In this document: piece after piece, positions 1-10,526 of the stretch
Position numbering within the stretch: position 1 is the stretch's first letter
Layout of the letters: each line of letters starts with the position of its first letter
Assembly: GCA_963682175.1 (NCBI GenBank)
Contig: OY821790.1
Span: 12,501 to 76,500 of the forward strand
Reading direction: 5' to 3'
Length of the DNA stretch: 64,000 nt
Source of the DNA: Triglochin maritima
Taxonomy: Eukaryota > Streptophyta > Magnoliopsida > Alismatales > Juncaginaceae
The notes under the pieces: generated by a model
What the model was told of the DNA's origin: nothing
What the model saw: the letters and a program-made list of their open reading frames with translations, nothing else
Databases searched by the model: none
Made by a program: the position numbers and the translations under genes

Positions 1-1
1 C

Positions 2-838
2 ACTGATGACAAAGAAGGTAAGAAGTCTGAGAAAAATCAGGAATTTCGGCCCCCCAAATATCTAAGCAAAAATGCCAAAAAAAGGGCAAACAAGAAGAAA
101 CAAGTAACTAATGGTGCTGACAAGAAAAATAAGGATGAGGAAAGGCACAAAGTTAATAATGTGCAGCAAGGTGAACCAACAGCGAAAATTGTTAACTCAC
201 CAAAACGCATCAGTGCTGACATTCCCACTACTGCAGCTATTGAAAAAGAGATATTAAACTCTCCTACTAGCGATGACAAAAAGGAAGAGGCTAATCAAGA
301 TGAAATTGAAGAAGGAGAAATAGAAACACAAGACACTATAGTTCAGGAAACAATTCTTCACAATTCCTTTGCCTTGCTGGAAAATGAAGAAGTAACTGAA
401 AATGGAAGGAAAGAACAAAGTGAAACTCTTGAAGTTGGAGATATAAACGAACAACAAAAGTGGCTACATAAAGAAGGGGAAGAGGAAAAGAATGCTGAAA
501 CCCTATTTGATGATAATGATGTTCGGATGTGGAAAGAAGCTGGCTTGGATCCACAAACGGGAAATGAGGCAAGCAAACAGCCACCTGATAAGCCTCCTGA
601 CATAGATATGGATAATACAGAAAGTGAGAGTGAGGAGGAAGAAACTGAAGATTCTAATAAAGATGACTCATCTAAAGACCCTAGTTACAGTCCTATTCAA
701 AGTCTTCGGATGGCCTTTAAATCGGACAATGAGACTCTTCAGATAAAAAAAGAGTTGATGGCTCAAGAAGACAGAAGAACTTCTAAGAGGATTCAGAACA
801 GTAGAGTGAAAAGTAAGTTCAGAACTATTGACTTATGA
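2..838 (+). CDS. LINE 1 ORF1, C-terminal part (partial)
   Basis: The reading frame is open from base 2, so the ORF enters from the left edge; the first in-frame near-start (GTG at 161) is not a real start. The visible part is highly charged and acidic, with a Glu/Asp/Ser-rich stretch just before the C-terminus and a motif D-x-S-K-D-P-S-Y-S-P. The same motif ends ORF1 of LINE 2. The RNA-binding DUF4283 and CCHC parts expected in plant L1 ORF1 must lie upstream. The stop TGA at 836-838 overlaps the ORF2 start ATG at 835-837, which suggests termination-reinitiation coupling. No frame break is seen in this part. Confidence 0.75.
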   Translation, partial: TDDKEGKKSEKNQEFRPPKYLSKNAKKRANKKKQVTNGADKKNKDEERHKVNNVQQGEPTAKIVNSPKRISADIPTTAAIEKEILNSPTSDDKKEEANQDEIEEGEIETQDTIVQETILHNSFALLENEEVTENGRKEQSETLEVGDINEQQKWLHKEGEEEKNAETLFDDNDVRMWKEAGLDPQTGNEASKQPPDKPPDIDMDNTESESEEEETEDSNKDDSSKDPSYSPIQSLRMAFKSDNETLQIKKELMAQEDRRTSKRIQNSRVKSKFRTIDL

Positions 839-3402
839 TTAATACAATCATATGGAACATAAGAGGAATCATTAATATTTCCTCTATCTCTAAATTGAGA
901 AACCTAATCAAGCTTCACAAGATTCAGATGGTTTGCATTGTGGAACCAAAAGCAAAAGATACTTATATGCCTTTCATTGGGAGATACATTCATTTGCATC
1001 ATCACTACAAGAATTGCAATAATAAAATTTGGGTTTTTCATGCTCAGAACATTGCTTCTCAAATTTATAGTGACTTTGATCAAGCCCTCACCCTCCATAT
1101 TAGAAGTGATAATAACGAAGCAATCCTGACTTTTGTTTATGCTTCCATCAACTATATTGAGAGAAGAAAGTTATGGGATCATTTGCAACATAATCATGAT
1201 AATATGAATTTACCTTGGCTTGTGGGAGGAGATTTTAATTGTGTACTATCGAGAGAGGACAAAATCGGGGGCAGGGGGTTGAATTATGCTGCAGTTCAGG
1301 ACTTTGCTACTTGTCTTCAAAGTTGTGGTTTACTTGAAGTCAGTCAATCTGCTGGTGATACCTTCTCTTGGTTTAATGGTCGACAACGAGACAAAATATT
1401 CTGCAAGTTGGATTGGGTTTTCAGCAACACTGAATGGATGACTAAATACCTCAACTATCATACTCAATATATGCCTAGAATGTTTTCTGACCATAAACAC
1501 ATTCTCTTGCTGTCTAAGAATAGGGCTAAGCTAGGTGCTTCTCCCTTTAAATTCCAAAGTATGTGGATTAACCATCCTTCATTTGAAGAGTTTCTGAAGA
1601 ACAACTGGGACACTACTGCTACTGGGATGCATCACTTGTGCACCAACCTCAAAAATCTGAAACATCAGCTGAAAAAATGGAATATTGAGGTCTTTGGTCA
1701 CATTACTCAGCAAATGGACAGCATTGAAAAACAAATTGAATGCATTGAAAATGAGATGCATTATAATGATTCAGATGAACTTTGGAATAGACTTCTGGAC
1801 ATCAGAACCACTCATCATCAATTGGTGCAACAAGAGGAAATGTTCTATAAACAGAAGGCTAAGATTGATTGGCTTCAAGAAGGGGACAGAAATACTAATT
1901 TTTTTCATAGCATAGCAAATCACAAGATAAGAAATTCTGCTGCACATATACTATTGGAAGGAGCCAATTATGCTGGAAATATCCAGAAACTTCATAGTGA
2001 AGGAGTTGATTACTATAAACAACTTCTCACTTCCCAACACAGAGAGGACGACTGTGACCTTATGAATTGCATCCCTACTATCCTCAATCATAGTGATAAT
2101 GAAGCTCTTCTTGCGATTCCAGAAGAGGAAGAAATCAGAGAGGCAGTTTATGACATTCCTGCTGATAATTCACCTGGTCCTGATGGCTTCAGTGGTATTT
2201 TTTATCAGAAAAATTGGCACATCATTAAACAACAGATTATCCCTGCTGTTCAGGAATTTTTCATATCGCATACCCTCCCTAGAGCTATGAAAGCCACTTT
2301 CCTTGCTTTAATTCCTAAGATTCAACATCCCCAAAGCTTCGTAGATATGAGACCTATCAGTTTATGCAGTGTTCACTACAAGATTTTAGCTAAAGTGATT
2401 GCTAAAAGACTAGCCAAAATTCTCCCTAGAATTATATCTTCTGAACAAGGTGGTTTTGTCAAGGGAAGGCAAATTGAAGACAACATTGCCTTGGCTCAGG
2501 AATTAGTTCAGCATATTGGTGAGAAAACTCATGGTGGTAATGTAGTTATCAAGTTAGACATGGAGAAAGCCTTTGACAGGTTGGAGTGGAAATTCTTATT
2601 TCAAGTCATGGAAAAGTTTGGCTTCAATCAGAATTTTATCAAATTAATTGCTGTCTGTGTTAAAGACAACCATTTCTCCCTCCTTCTTCATGGAAGCACT
2701 GATTTCTTTACTAGCTCAAGAGGTTTAAGACAAGGAGATCCCATATCTCCTATTCTCTTTATTATTGCGGAAGAGGTGTTAAGTAGGGGTCTGACTTCCC
2801 TTTTGACAGAAAGGAAACTCAAACCTTATAAGACTCAGTGGAAATGCCCTCCTATTACCCATCTCCTTTTTGCTGATGATACTATATTGTTTACTAATGG
2901 CAGCACTAATTCTCTTAATGCTCTTTTCTCTTTTCTTAATAAATACCAGGAATGTTCTGGACAGAAAATAAATATGAAAAAAAGCAATTTCTATGTGCAC
3001 AACAGCATGAAGTCCAGTAGACAGCAAAAAATTCAAAGCACCACAGGTATACCTAAAGGTAATCTACCTTTCATATACTTGGGTTGTCCTATTTTCAAAG
3101 GCATATGCAAGAAACAATATTTTGACCATCTAGTTCAGAAAATTAGAGATAAAGTGGCTGGATGGAAAGGGAAACTGCTGAGCAAAGGAGGTAAATTAAT
3201 TTTAATAAAACATGTACTCTCTAGCATACCCATACATACTCTTGCAGTCTATAACATCCCTAAAGGGATCTTACACACAATTGAAATGATGCTGGCCAAT
3301 TTCCTATGGGGTTATAACGACAATGGAACTAAAAGCATTGGATTGCTTGGGATAAGATTTGTAGACCACAAAGAAGTGGCGGCCTGGGCATTAGGAAATT
3401 GA
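835..3402 (+). pseudogene. LINE 1 ORF2, endonuclease and reverse transcriptase part
   Basis: N-terminal AP-like endonuclease (about residues 1-230) has the conserved Asn (WNIRG), Glu (VEPK), GDFN, LDW and SDH motifs, so its catalytic set looks complete. The reverse transcriptase follows, with the SPGPDG, RPISLC and LRQGDPISP blocks and the catalytic FADD near residue 680. The frame breaks after about 3332, in a short A run: residues from there to the stop at 3402 are out of frame, while the true continuation is open in another frame down to 4940. A single missing base explains this. Apart from that the protein looks intact, so the copy is young or only recently damaged. Confidence 0.9.
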
Positions 3403-4940
3403 AAGACATTATGATGGCTATGAGGATGAAAATGGCCTGGAAATTTCAACTTCAAAATTCAATTTATGTGAAGTTCATGAAAAAAAGATATGGTGACATG
3501 GCTATAAGTACTAACCTTTGCAAAGGACCCGCTCGATGGAAGAATTTACAAAAAGCATGGATTAACATGAAGAAGTCTATCCATTGGTGTGTTGAGAAAG
3601 GGAAAATTAATTTTTGGACTGCATCTTGGCTTGAAAGAGGAATCATAGGTCAGCAGGAAGGAGTCCAGATTACCCAGCCAGAGCTTACTGTTGGTGAGGT
3701 TCTGCAAGAAGATGACCTTGAAGCTAAGCTTGATGAGCTACAATTACCCAAAGATATAAAGGACGACATAATTGAAGGTGATTACATCCTCAGTGATAAC
3801 CCTGATCAGTTCTACTGGGCTCACACCTCTGATGGCAAATACACCGTCAAATCTGGATGGCACACACTGCAACATGATAGAGAAGTAAACTGGGGTGCTC
3901 AATTATGGTCTAAGTATCTTCCAAGCAAAGTTTCCATGCTCACTTGGCAATCAATATATGGTAGACTCCCTCTTGAGGATAATTTGCGTAAGATAGGGGT
4001 TCAATTAGCCTCCAAATGCAGTTGCTGCGTGCAGCCTAATACAGAAACTCACCAACACCTCTTCTTTGATAGTGAACCTGCTGCAATTGGATGGCACTGG
4101 TTAAAATGGCAATTCAATGGTCACAGAATATATAATATTCAGGACTTCCTTCAACTCCTGCAACCTACCAATCCTACAAGAGTTCAGCTTCTTCATAGAT
4201 GGCTTGCTTGTTGTCTCATGTGGGAACTATGGAAGCATAGAAACAATAGCAAATTTGGAGGCAATTTTAGTGGAAATCATGGGATCACTCATAAGTTAAA
4301 GCATTGGCTGGCCATGCTGGTTAGTCAAAGCAATGTGAAGTGGAAAGATTCTCATCTTGACAAGGATACGCTAAATAACATTGGGCTTCAGAAAATCAAT
4401 AGAGCTGAAACAAATCTTCAGGTGGTGAAATGGCAAGCTCCTCCTGAGGGTTACCTGAAGTTGAACACTGATGGAGCTTGTAAGGGTAATCCTGGGACAT
4501 GTGGAGGGGGAGGAATTCTTAGAGATCACAATGGGAAACTCATTCTGGCCTACCATGGGTATTATGGATATGGTACTAACCTTCAGGCCGAGTTTAGAGC
4601 TATACTTCAAGGGCTTAGACTTTGCTCAGTCAGGAACTATGGGAACATAGTGGTGGAATCTGACTCTAAAATTCTTTTGGAAATTATCCAAACTAGATAT
4701 TGGATACACCCCTCCCTCAGCAGATGGATTCCAGAATTCAGACAACTGTGGAAAAAATTAGTGTATTCAGCTATTCACCAATTCAGAGAAGCCAACTGGC
4801 CAGCGGATTTGATGGCCAACATGGGTATTAGCACTATGAGAACTTACACCTACACCCACAATCACAGGCTTCCCCATCTTCTAATAGGCATGCTGAATCT
4901 GGAAAAACAAGGACTTCCCTACATTAGAATCAGAAATTAA
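3335..4940 (+). pseudogene. LINE 1 ORF2, C-terminal part with zinc-binding linker and RNase H
   Basis: This continues ORF2 after the frameshift; the first ATG is at 3399 but homology to LINE 2 starts earlier, near 3335. It contains the RT-thumb/linker region, a zf-RVT-type Cys/His cluster (CSCC followed by HQHLFFD) and a C-terminal RNase H. The RNase H has the NTDGA, AEFRA and ESDSK motifs plus a late Asp (PADLMANMG), so the D-E-D-D set seems present. RNase H at the C-terminus is typical of a large class of plant L1 elements. It ends at TAA 4938-4940 and is followed by the long 3' UTR. Confidence 0.88.
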
Positions 4941-5040
4941 CTATGGCAGGAGCTCTTTGTTCAGACTTTTTATCTTATGCTGGTCTACTCACTTTTTCTC
5001 CACATATCTTTGCGTTTGTCAGGTTCCTTTCTCATGATGG

Positions 5041-5129
5041 TGGCATATGTTTTGCTGAGGGCATCGGCTTGCCAACTTGGGAACCGACCAAGTCAATTTT
5101 TTAATTTGGCTTGGTCGGAACAGGGAAGT
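5041..5129 (+). ncRNA. Structured 3'-UTR motif, copy A (LINE 1)
   Basis: About 90 nt: a TGGC/GCCA helix (5041-5044 with 5071-5074), a GGGAACCG block, a hairpin with arms from 5084 and to 5118, then a GGGAAGT end. The lower nine pairs of the hairpin (5084-5092 with 5110-5118) are perfect. The same architecture occurs in copies B to F with different stem bases. Confidence 0.65.
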
Positions 5130-5241
5130 GGTCTCCAGATTTTATTGAGTTTCCGATTGCATTTATTGATTGATATGATCCCTAATCGACTTGTTCGGTT
5201 TAGGGAGGTCGCTTTCTGGAATTTAGATCCTTGCACTTGGA

Positions 5242-5330
5242 TGGCACAAGCTTTGCGGAAAGCATCGGCAAGCCATTCCGGGAACCGGCCAAATCAATTT
5301 TTCAAGTTGATTTGGTCGGAAATGGGAAGT
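5242..5330 (+). ncRNA. Structured 3'-UTR motif, copy B (LINE 1)
   Basis: Same layout as copy A: TGGC (5242-5245) with GCCA (5272-5275), GGGAACCG, hairpin 5285-5297 with 5307-5319 (13 pairs, one G-U), then GGAAATGGGAAGT. A small extra hairpin GCTTT/AAAGC (5250-5254 with 5259-5263) sits inside the outer helix. Confidence 0.65.
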
Positions 5331-5569
5331 GTTCTTCTGAACTTCATCATTAATTTTTTGATTTCAGATTTTCTGCTTTGCTATTAGTTGCATCTATACT
5401 CCTTTGTTTTATCTGGGCAGAGATTGTAGAGGAGTTGATGTTTGGCAAAGAATTCGACTGGATATTAAATTTGAGACTATTGCACTGGTCCAGATTTCAT
5501 AAGCCCTCCCTTTCATTAATTTGGGTTCTGTTACAACATTGTTACAACCATTGTTACATTCTCTGTTCT

Positions 5570-6310
5570 TCACTCGGGTTCACATTCCCGATTCAAGACA
5601 CACTTTGGCACCTCCCTCACAGGCAGCACTTGTTGAAGAGGAGCTTCTTCCAAGAGAAGTTGAGGATCCCAGTTTGGTGGTGGTGGATCGCTACAATCCA
5701 TCAGGAACTGCTCCAGCTCTCGTACCCTTTCTTCCTCTAAGTTCAAGATGGTGTCCCGTCGATAAATTTTCAGAGATTCCAGCTTCTCCCTTCCATCCAA
5801 TGTTGTTTTCATTAACTCTTCTTCAGTGCTCAATTCCACCATATGCTTCCTCCATTTTTGCAACTTGTTCTCTATTTGGCTGATCCGGAGCAATCGAGGC
5901 GAGTGATCTTTTAGCATCAGTGGATCTGGATAAGACGATTTCAGTTTGCTTCCTAAAAACGTTCAAGGACAAATTAGAGATTCTTACTTACATTTGATTT
6001 CGGCTATGGCTTCGTGTGGAGAAAGCTTCCAGTCGGCCGGTACGGGGAAGGCCTTCCATCTCGATAGAGGAGGATCTGAGCTATCCAGCAGGAAATGCAC
6101 TGTCTCCTCCCTTCTTTTCCTCTCCACTCGCAATATGCTATCTCTCATTCTCGCATTTCTCTGGCCCGCCACTTCCAGATGCTCGGGGACTCCGGTGTTC
6201 CAATAGTGTGTGCCCTCTACTCCATACAGGTGGTATCTCGCAAGCATGTCAGCTATCCTCTTCTCCTGCTGAAGCAGCCGTTGCAGTCGGTCCGAGTGGT
6301 TGTGCTCCAT
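5570..6310 (-). pseudogene. Captured antisense host-gene fragment (two exons) in LINE 1 3' UTR
   Basis: On the minus strand there are two open segments, 6310-5992 and 5925-5570. They are joined by a 66-bp intron with donor GTAAGT (at 5991) and acceptor CCAG (at 5926); splicing keeps the frame. The encoded protein is charged and helical and contains a twice-repeated motif of the form RD-x-IL-xx-E...FL-x-D-x-SDPP, once per exon. I do not recognise the family. The segment interrupts 3'-UTR sequence that is otherwise alignable with LINE 2 on both sides, so it was picked up by the LINE. The intron is retained because the fragment lies antisense to the element. The true 5' exons are absent. Confidence 0.55.
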
Positions 6311-6566
6311 TTGGGCGATATTACTTCTGGATGTTCGGAGTTGAAGAGGACCTCCTTTTTTTTGGGTCCTTCCAATGCTTTTGATTGGTCTCGGAACTTA
6401 TTCAATTGGGCTGGAATTGGGCTGCAAACAGCTTCAAAGATTACTCTACTCTACTGTTCATACGGGCCAGATGAATTGATTAAGGCCCTGTCTTCTTTTG
6501 CTAAATCTAACACTTTGGAGTTGGTTTTTCCTAACACCCCATTAGGTTTTTTCACCTTCTACTAGG

Positions 6567-6695
6567 TTTAGCTAAGCCCATGTGGCTTGTATTTGAATTC
6601 ACACATGCTTAGCTCACATTGAGCTAAACTTTTGTATTTTTGCTGATTCAAATATATAAAAGATGTGTGAAATGGGCAAAAAAAAACAAAAAAAA
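6567..6695 (+). promoter_or_regulatory. LINE 1 3' terminus: two hairpins, TATA-like box, A-rich tail
   Basis: Holds hairpin AAGCC/GGCTT (6574-6588), hairpin TTAGCTCA/TGAGCTAA (6609-6627, 3-nt loop), a TATATAAAAG box near 6653-6662 and an A-rich tail. The LINE 2 end has the same order of elements with diverged sequence. The hairpins may be the RT recognition site; the TATA-like box could be a promoter. Both roles are inference. Confidence 0.5.
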
Positions 6696-7676
6696 CCCTA
6701 AACCCTAAACCCTAAACCCTAAAAACCCTAAACCCTAAACCCTAAATAAACCCTAAAAACCCTAAAAACCCTAAACCCTAAAAACCCTAAACCCTAAACC
6801 CTAAAACCCTAAACCCTAAACCCTAAAGCCCGAACCCTAAACCCCGAACCCCGAACCCCGAACCCCAAACCCCAAACCCTAAAAAAACCCTAAACCCTAA
6901 AAGACCCTAAACCCTAAAAAAAACCTAAACCCTAAACCCTAAAAAACCCTAAACCCTAAACCCTAAATAAACCCTAAACCCTAAACCTAAACCCTAAACC
7001 CTAAAGAAACCCTAAACCCTAAACCATAAACCCTAAACCATAAACCCTAAACCCTAAACCCTAAAAAAACCCTAAACCCTAAACCCTAACCCTAAACCCT
7101 ATAAACCCTAAACCCTAAAAAAAAAACCTAAACCCTAAATAAACCCTAAACCCTAACCCCTAAAACCCTAAACCCTAAAAAAACCCTAAACTCTAAACCC
7201 TAAACCCTAAAAAAAACCCTAAACCCTAAACCCTAAGCCCTATACCCTAAACCCTAAGCCCTAAACCCTAAACCCTTAACCCTAAAATTAACCCTAAACC
7301 CTAAACCCCAAAAACCCTAAACCCTAAACCCTAAGCCCTATACCCTAAACCCTAAGCCCTAAACCCTAAACCCTTAACCCTAAAATTAACCCTAAACCCT
7401 AAACCCTAAACCCCAAAAACCCTAAACCCTAAAGGTTATGTTAGGTTAGGTTAGGTTAGGTTATAACCCTAAACCCTAAACCCTAACCCTAAACCCTAAA
7501 CCCTAACCCTAAACCGTAAAGCCTAAACCCAAACCCCAAACCCTAAACCCTAACCCAAAACCCTAAACCCTAAAAAAACCCTAAGCCCTAAACCCTAAAC
7601 CCTAAGCCCTAAACCCTAAACCCTAAAAACCCTAAACCCTAAACCCTCAACTCTCAACCCTAAACCCTAAACCCTA
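6696..7676 (+). repeat. Telomere-type array 1, (CCCTAAA)n with variants
   Basis: About 980 bp of CCCTAAA and near variants (CCCTAAAAA, CCCCGAAC, CCCTAAG, CCCTAT), all with the C-rich strand on top. It begins directly at the LINE 1 A-tail and ends at the start of LINE 2-type sequence. A small island of TTAGG units in the opposite strand sense lies at 7434-7466. Confidence 0.95.
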
Positions 7677-7724
7677 TTACCGTTTTTTGTGCTAATTTCT
7701 GGAATTTAGATCCTTGCACTTGGA

Positions 7725-7813
7725 TGGCACAAGCTTTGCGGAAAGCATCGGCAAGCCATTCCGGGAACCGGCCAAATCAATTTTTCAAGTTGATTTGGTC
7801 GGAAATGGGAAGT
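7725..7813 (+). ncRNA. Structured 3'-UTR motif, copy C (duplicate of B)
   Basis: Identical in layout and sequence to copy B, carried by the 2,483-bp tandem duplication. It gives no independent covariation evidence. Confidence 0.6.
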
Positions 7814-8052
7814 GTTCTTCTGAACTTCATCATTAATTTTTTGATTTCAGATTTTCTGCTTTGCTATTAGTTGCATCTATACTCCTTTGTTTTATCTGGG
7901 CAGAGATTGTAGAGGAGTTGATGTTTGGCAAAGAATTCGACTGGATATTAAATTTGAGACTATTGCACTGGTCCAGATTTCATAAGCCCTCCCTTTCATT
8001 AATTTGGGTTCTGTTACAACATTGTTACAACCATTGTTACATTCTCTGTTCT

Positions 8053-8793
8053 TCACTCGGGTTCACATTCCCGATTCAAGACACACTTTGGCACCTCCCT
8101 CACAGGCAGCACTTGTTGAAGAGGAGCTTCTTCCAAGAGAAGTTGAGGATCCCAGTTTGGTGGTGGTGGATCGCTACAATCCATCAGGAACTGCTCCAGC
8201 TCTCGGACCCTTTCTTCCTCTAAGTTCAAGATGGTGTCCCGTCGATAAATTTTCAGAGATTCCAGCTTCTCCCTTCCATCCAATGTTGTTTTCATTAACT
8301 CTTCTTCAGTGCTCAATTCCACCATATGCTTCCTCCATTTTTGCAACTTGTTCTCTATTTGGCTGATCCGGAGCAATCGAGGCGAGTGATCTTTTAGCAT
8401 CAGTGGATCTGGATAAGACGATTTCAGTTTGCTTCCTAAAAACGTTCAAGGACAAATTAGAGATTCTTACTTACATTTGATTTCGGCTATGGCTTCGTGT
8501 GGAGAAAGCTTCCAGTCGGCCGGTACGGGGAAGGCCTTCCATCTCGATAGAGGAGGATCTGAGCTATCCAGCAGGAAATGCACTGTCTCCTCCCTTCTTT
8601 TCCTCTCCACTCGCAATATGCTATCTCTCATTCTCGCATTCCTCTGGCCCGCCACTTCCAGATGCTCGGGGACTCCGGTGTTCCAATAGTGTGTGCCCTC
8701 TACTCCATACAGGTGGTATCTCGCAAGCATGTCAGCTATCCTCTTCTCCTGCTGAAGCAGCCATTGCAGTCGGTCCGAGTGGTTGTGCTCCAT
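8053..8793 (-). pseudogene. Captured antisense host-gene fragment, second copy
   Basis: Duplicate of the 5570-6310 fragment with the same two exons, 8793-8475 and 8408-8053, and the same 66-bp intron. Only scattered substitutions separate the copies, for example Arg to Trp in the first exon. Unknown function; present only because of the tandem duplication. Confidence 0.5.
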
Positions 8794-9178
8794 TTGGGCG
8801 ATATTACTTCTGGATGTTCGGAGTTGAAGAGGACTTCCTTTTTTTTGGGTCCTTCCAATGCTTTTGATTGGTCTCGGAACTTATTCAATTGGGCTGGAAT
8901 TGGGCTGCAAACAGCTTCAAAGATTACTCTACTCTACTGTTCATACGGGCCAGATGAATTGATTAAGGCCCTGTCTTCTTTTGCTAAATCTAACACTTTG
9001 GAGTTGGTTTTTCCTAACACCCCATTAGGTTTTTTCACCTTCTACTAGGTTTAGCTTAGCCCATGTGGCTTGTATTTGAATTCACACATGCTTAGCTCAC
9101 ATTGAGCTAAACTTTTGTATTTTTGCTGATTCAAATATATAAAAGATGTGTGAATTGGGCAAAAAAAACAAAAAAAAA

Positions 9179-10227
9179 CCCTAAACCCTAAACCCTAAAC
9201 CCTAAATAAACCCTAAACCCTAAACCCTAAAAACCCTAAACCCTAAACCCTAAAAACCCTAAACCCTAAACCCTAAATAAACCCTAAACCCTAAATAAAC
9301 CCTAAAAACCCTAAAAACCCTAAACCCTAAACCCTAAAACCCTAAACCCTAAAACCCTAAACCCTAAACCCTAAAGCCCGAACCCTAAACCCCGAACCCC
9401 GAACCCCGAACCCCAAACCCCAAACCCTAAACCCTAAAACCCTAAACCCTAAACCCTAAAAAAACCCTAAACCCTAAAAGACCCTAAACCCTAAAAAAAC
9501 CCTAAACCCTAAACCCTAAACAACCCTAAACCCTAAACCCTAAATAAACCCTAAACCCTAAACCCTAAACCCTAAAGAAACCCTAAACCCTAAACCCTAA
9601 ACCTAAACCATAAACCCTAAACCATAAACCCTAAACCCTAAACCCTAAAAAAACCCTAAACCCTAAACCCTAACCCTAAACCCTATAAACCCTAAACCCT
9701 AAAAAAAAAACCTAAACCCTAAATAAACCCTAACCCCTAAAACCCTAAACCCTAAAAAAACCCTAAACCCTAAACCCTAAACCCTAAAAAAAACCCTAAA
9801 CCCTAAACCCTAAACCCTAAGCCCTATACCCTAAACCCTAAGCCCTAAACCCTAAACCCTAAACCCTAAAATTAACCCTAAACCCTAAACCCTAAACCCC
9901 TAAAACCCTAAACCCTAAAGGTTATGTTAGGTTAGGTTAGGTTAGGTTATAACCCTAAACCCTAAACCCTAACCCTAAACCCTAAACCCTAACCCTAACC
10001 CTAACCCTAACCCTAAACCGTAAAGCCTAAATCCAAACCCCAAACCCTAAACCCTAACCCAAAACCCTAAACCCTAAAAAAACCCTAAACCCTAAACCCT
10101 AAAAAAACCCTAAGCCCTAAGCCCTAAACCCTAAACCCTAAGCCCTAAACCCTAAACCCTAAAAACCCTAAACCCTAAAACCCTAAACCCTCAACTCTCA
10201 ACCCTAAACCCTAAACCCTAAACCCTA
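9179..10227 (+). repeat. Telomere-type array 2, (CCCTAAA)n with variants
   Basis: About 1,050 bp of CCCTAAA and variants, the duplicate of array 1 with some units gained or lost. It contains the same TTAGG island (9920-9954). It abuts the first base of LINE 2 directly. Confidence 0.95.
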
Positions 10228-10526
10228 TTACCGTTTTTTGTGCTAATTTCCTCCCAGGTAGTTAGCGTGATTCTGGTGACCTCGTTCTTTCTACCTTCTC
10301 CTTTCGGCTCGTCTTGCGGTCAGGATCGTTTCCCCTGCGTCGATTTGAGCTTTCGTCGTGGTTTTCCTGCTCCATTTGGCTTTGTTGATTTTTCGGCTTT
10401 TTTGTTGACTTCCGCTTTTGGTCGACGTTTCTTGGGTTTTCTGGTTCGGATTGCTCGGGAAAGTGTCGATCTTTGAGTTAGTGGTTTCAATTTGTTGTGT
10501 TGTTCAAGTTGTATTGTGGATTGAAT

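Larger units (their letters stand above)
1..6695 (+). mobile_element. L1-type LINE 1 (5' end outside window)
   Basis: Non-LTR retrotransposon with ORF1 (C-terminal part), ORF2 (endonuclease, reverse transcriptase, RNase H), a long 3' UTR and a short A-rich tail at about 6677-6695. The tail is followed without a gap by CCCTAAA repeats from 6696. The 3' UTR carries two copies of a ~90-nt structured motif and an antisense host-gene fragment. The last ~120 bp are homologous to the end of LINE 2. One frameshift in ORF2 near 3332 is the main visible lesion. The 5' part lies to the left of the window. Confidence 0.93.
5217..7699 (+). repeat. Tandem duplication, copy 1 (2,483 bp)
   Basis: Comprises the end of the LINE 1 3' UTR, telomere-type array 1 and the first ~23 bp of LINE 2 (7677-7699). 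It is repeated almost unchanged from 7700 at an offset of 2,483 bp. Both breakpoints share the tetranucleotide TTTC (5213-5216 and 7696-7699). Copy 1 already contains the start of LINE 2, so the duplication happened after LINE 2 was in place. The two copies differ by few substitutions outside the repeat arrays. Confidence 0.92.
7700..10250 (+). repeat. Tandem duplication, copy 2
   Basis: Second copy of the 5217-7699 unit: LINE 1 3' UTR (7700-9178) and telomere-type array 2 (9179-10227), running into LINE 2. It is ~70 bp longer than copy 1 because the telomere-type array differs in length. It contains copy C of the structured motif and a second antisense gene fragment. Confidence 0.92.

Noticed and set aside
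5285..5330. The GGAAATGGGAAG end of the LINE motif resembles the 3' strand of HDV-like self-cleaving ribozymes.
   Set aside because: No complementary CTTCCC strand lies upstream in any copy, so the double pseudoknot cannot form; no hammerhead or twister core was found either.
6095..6565. 156-aa plus-strand ORF in the LINE 1 3' UTR (and 8578-9048).
   Set aside because: It lies opposite the better-supported antisense exons and runs on into 3'-UTR sequence shared with LINE 2; no domain is recognisable.
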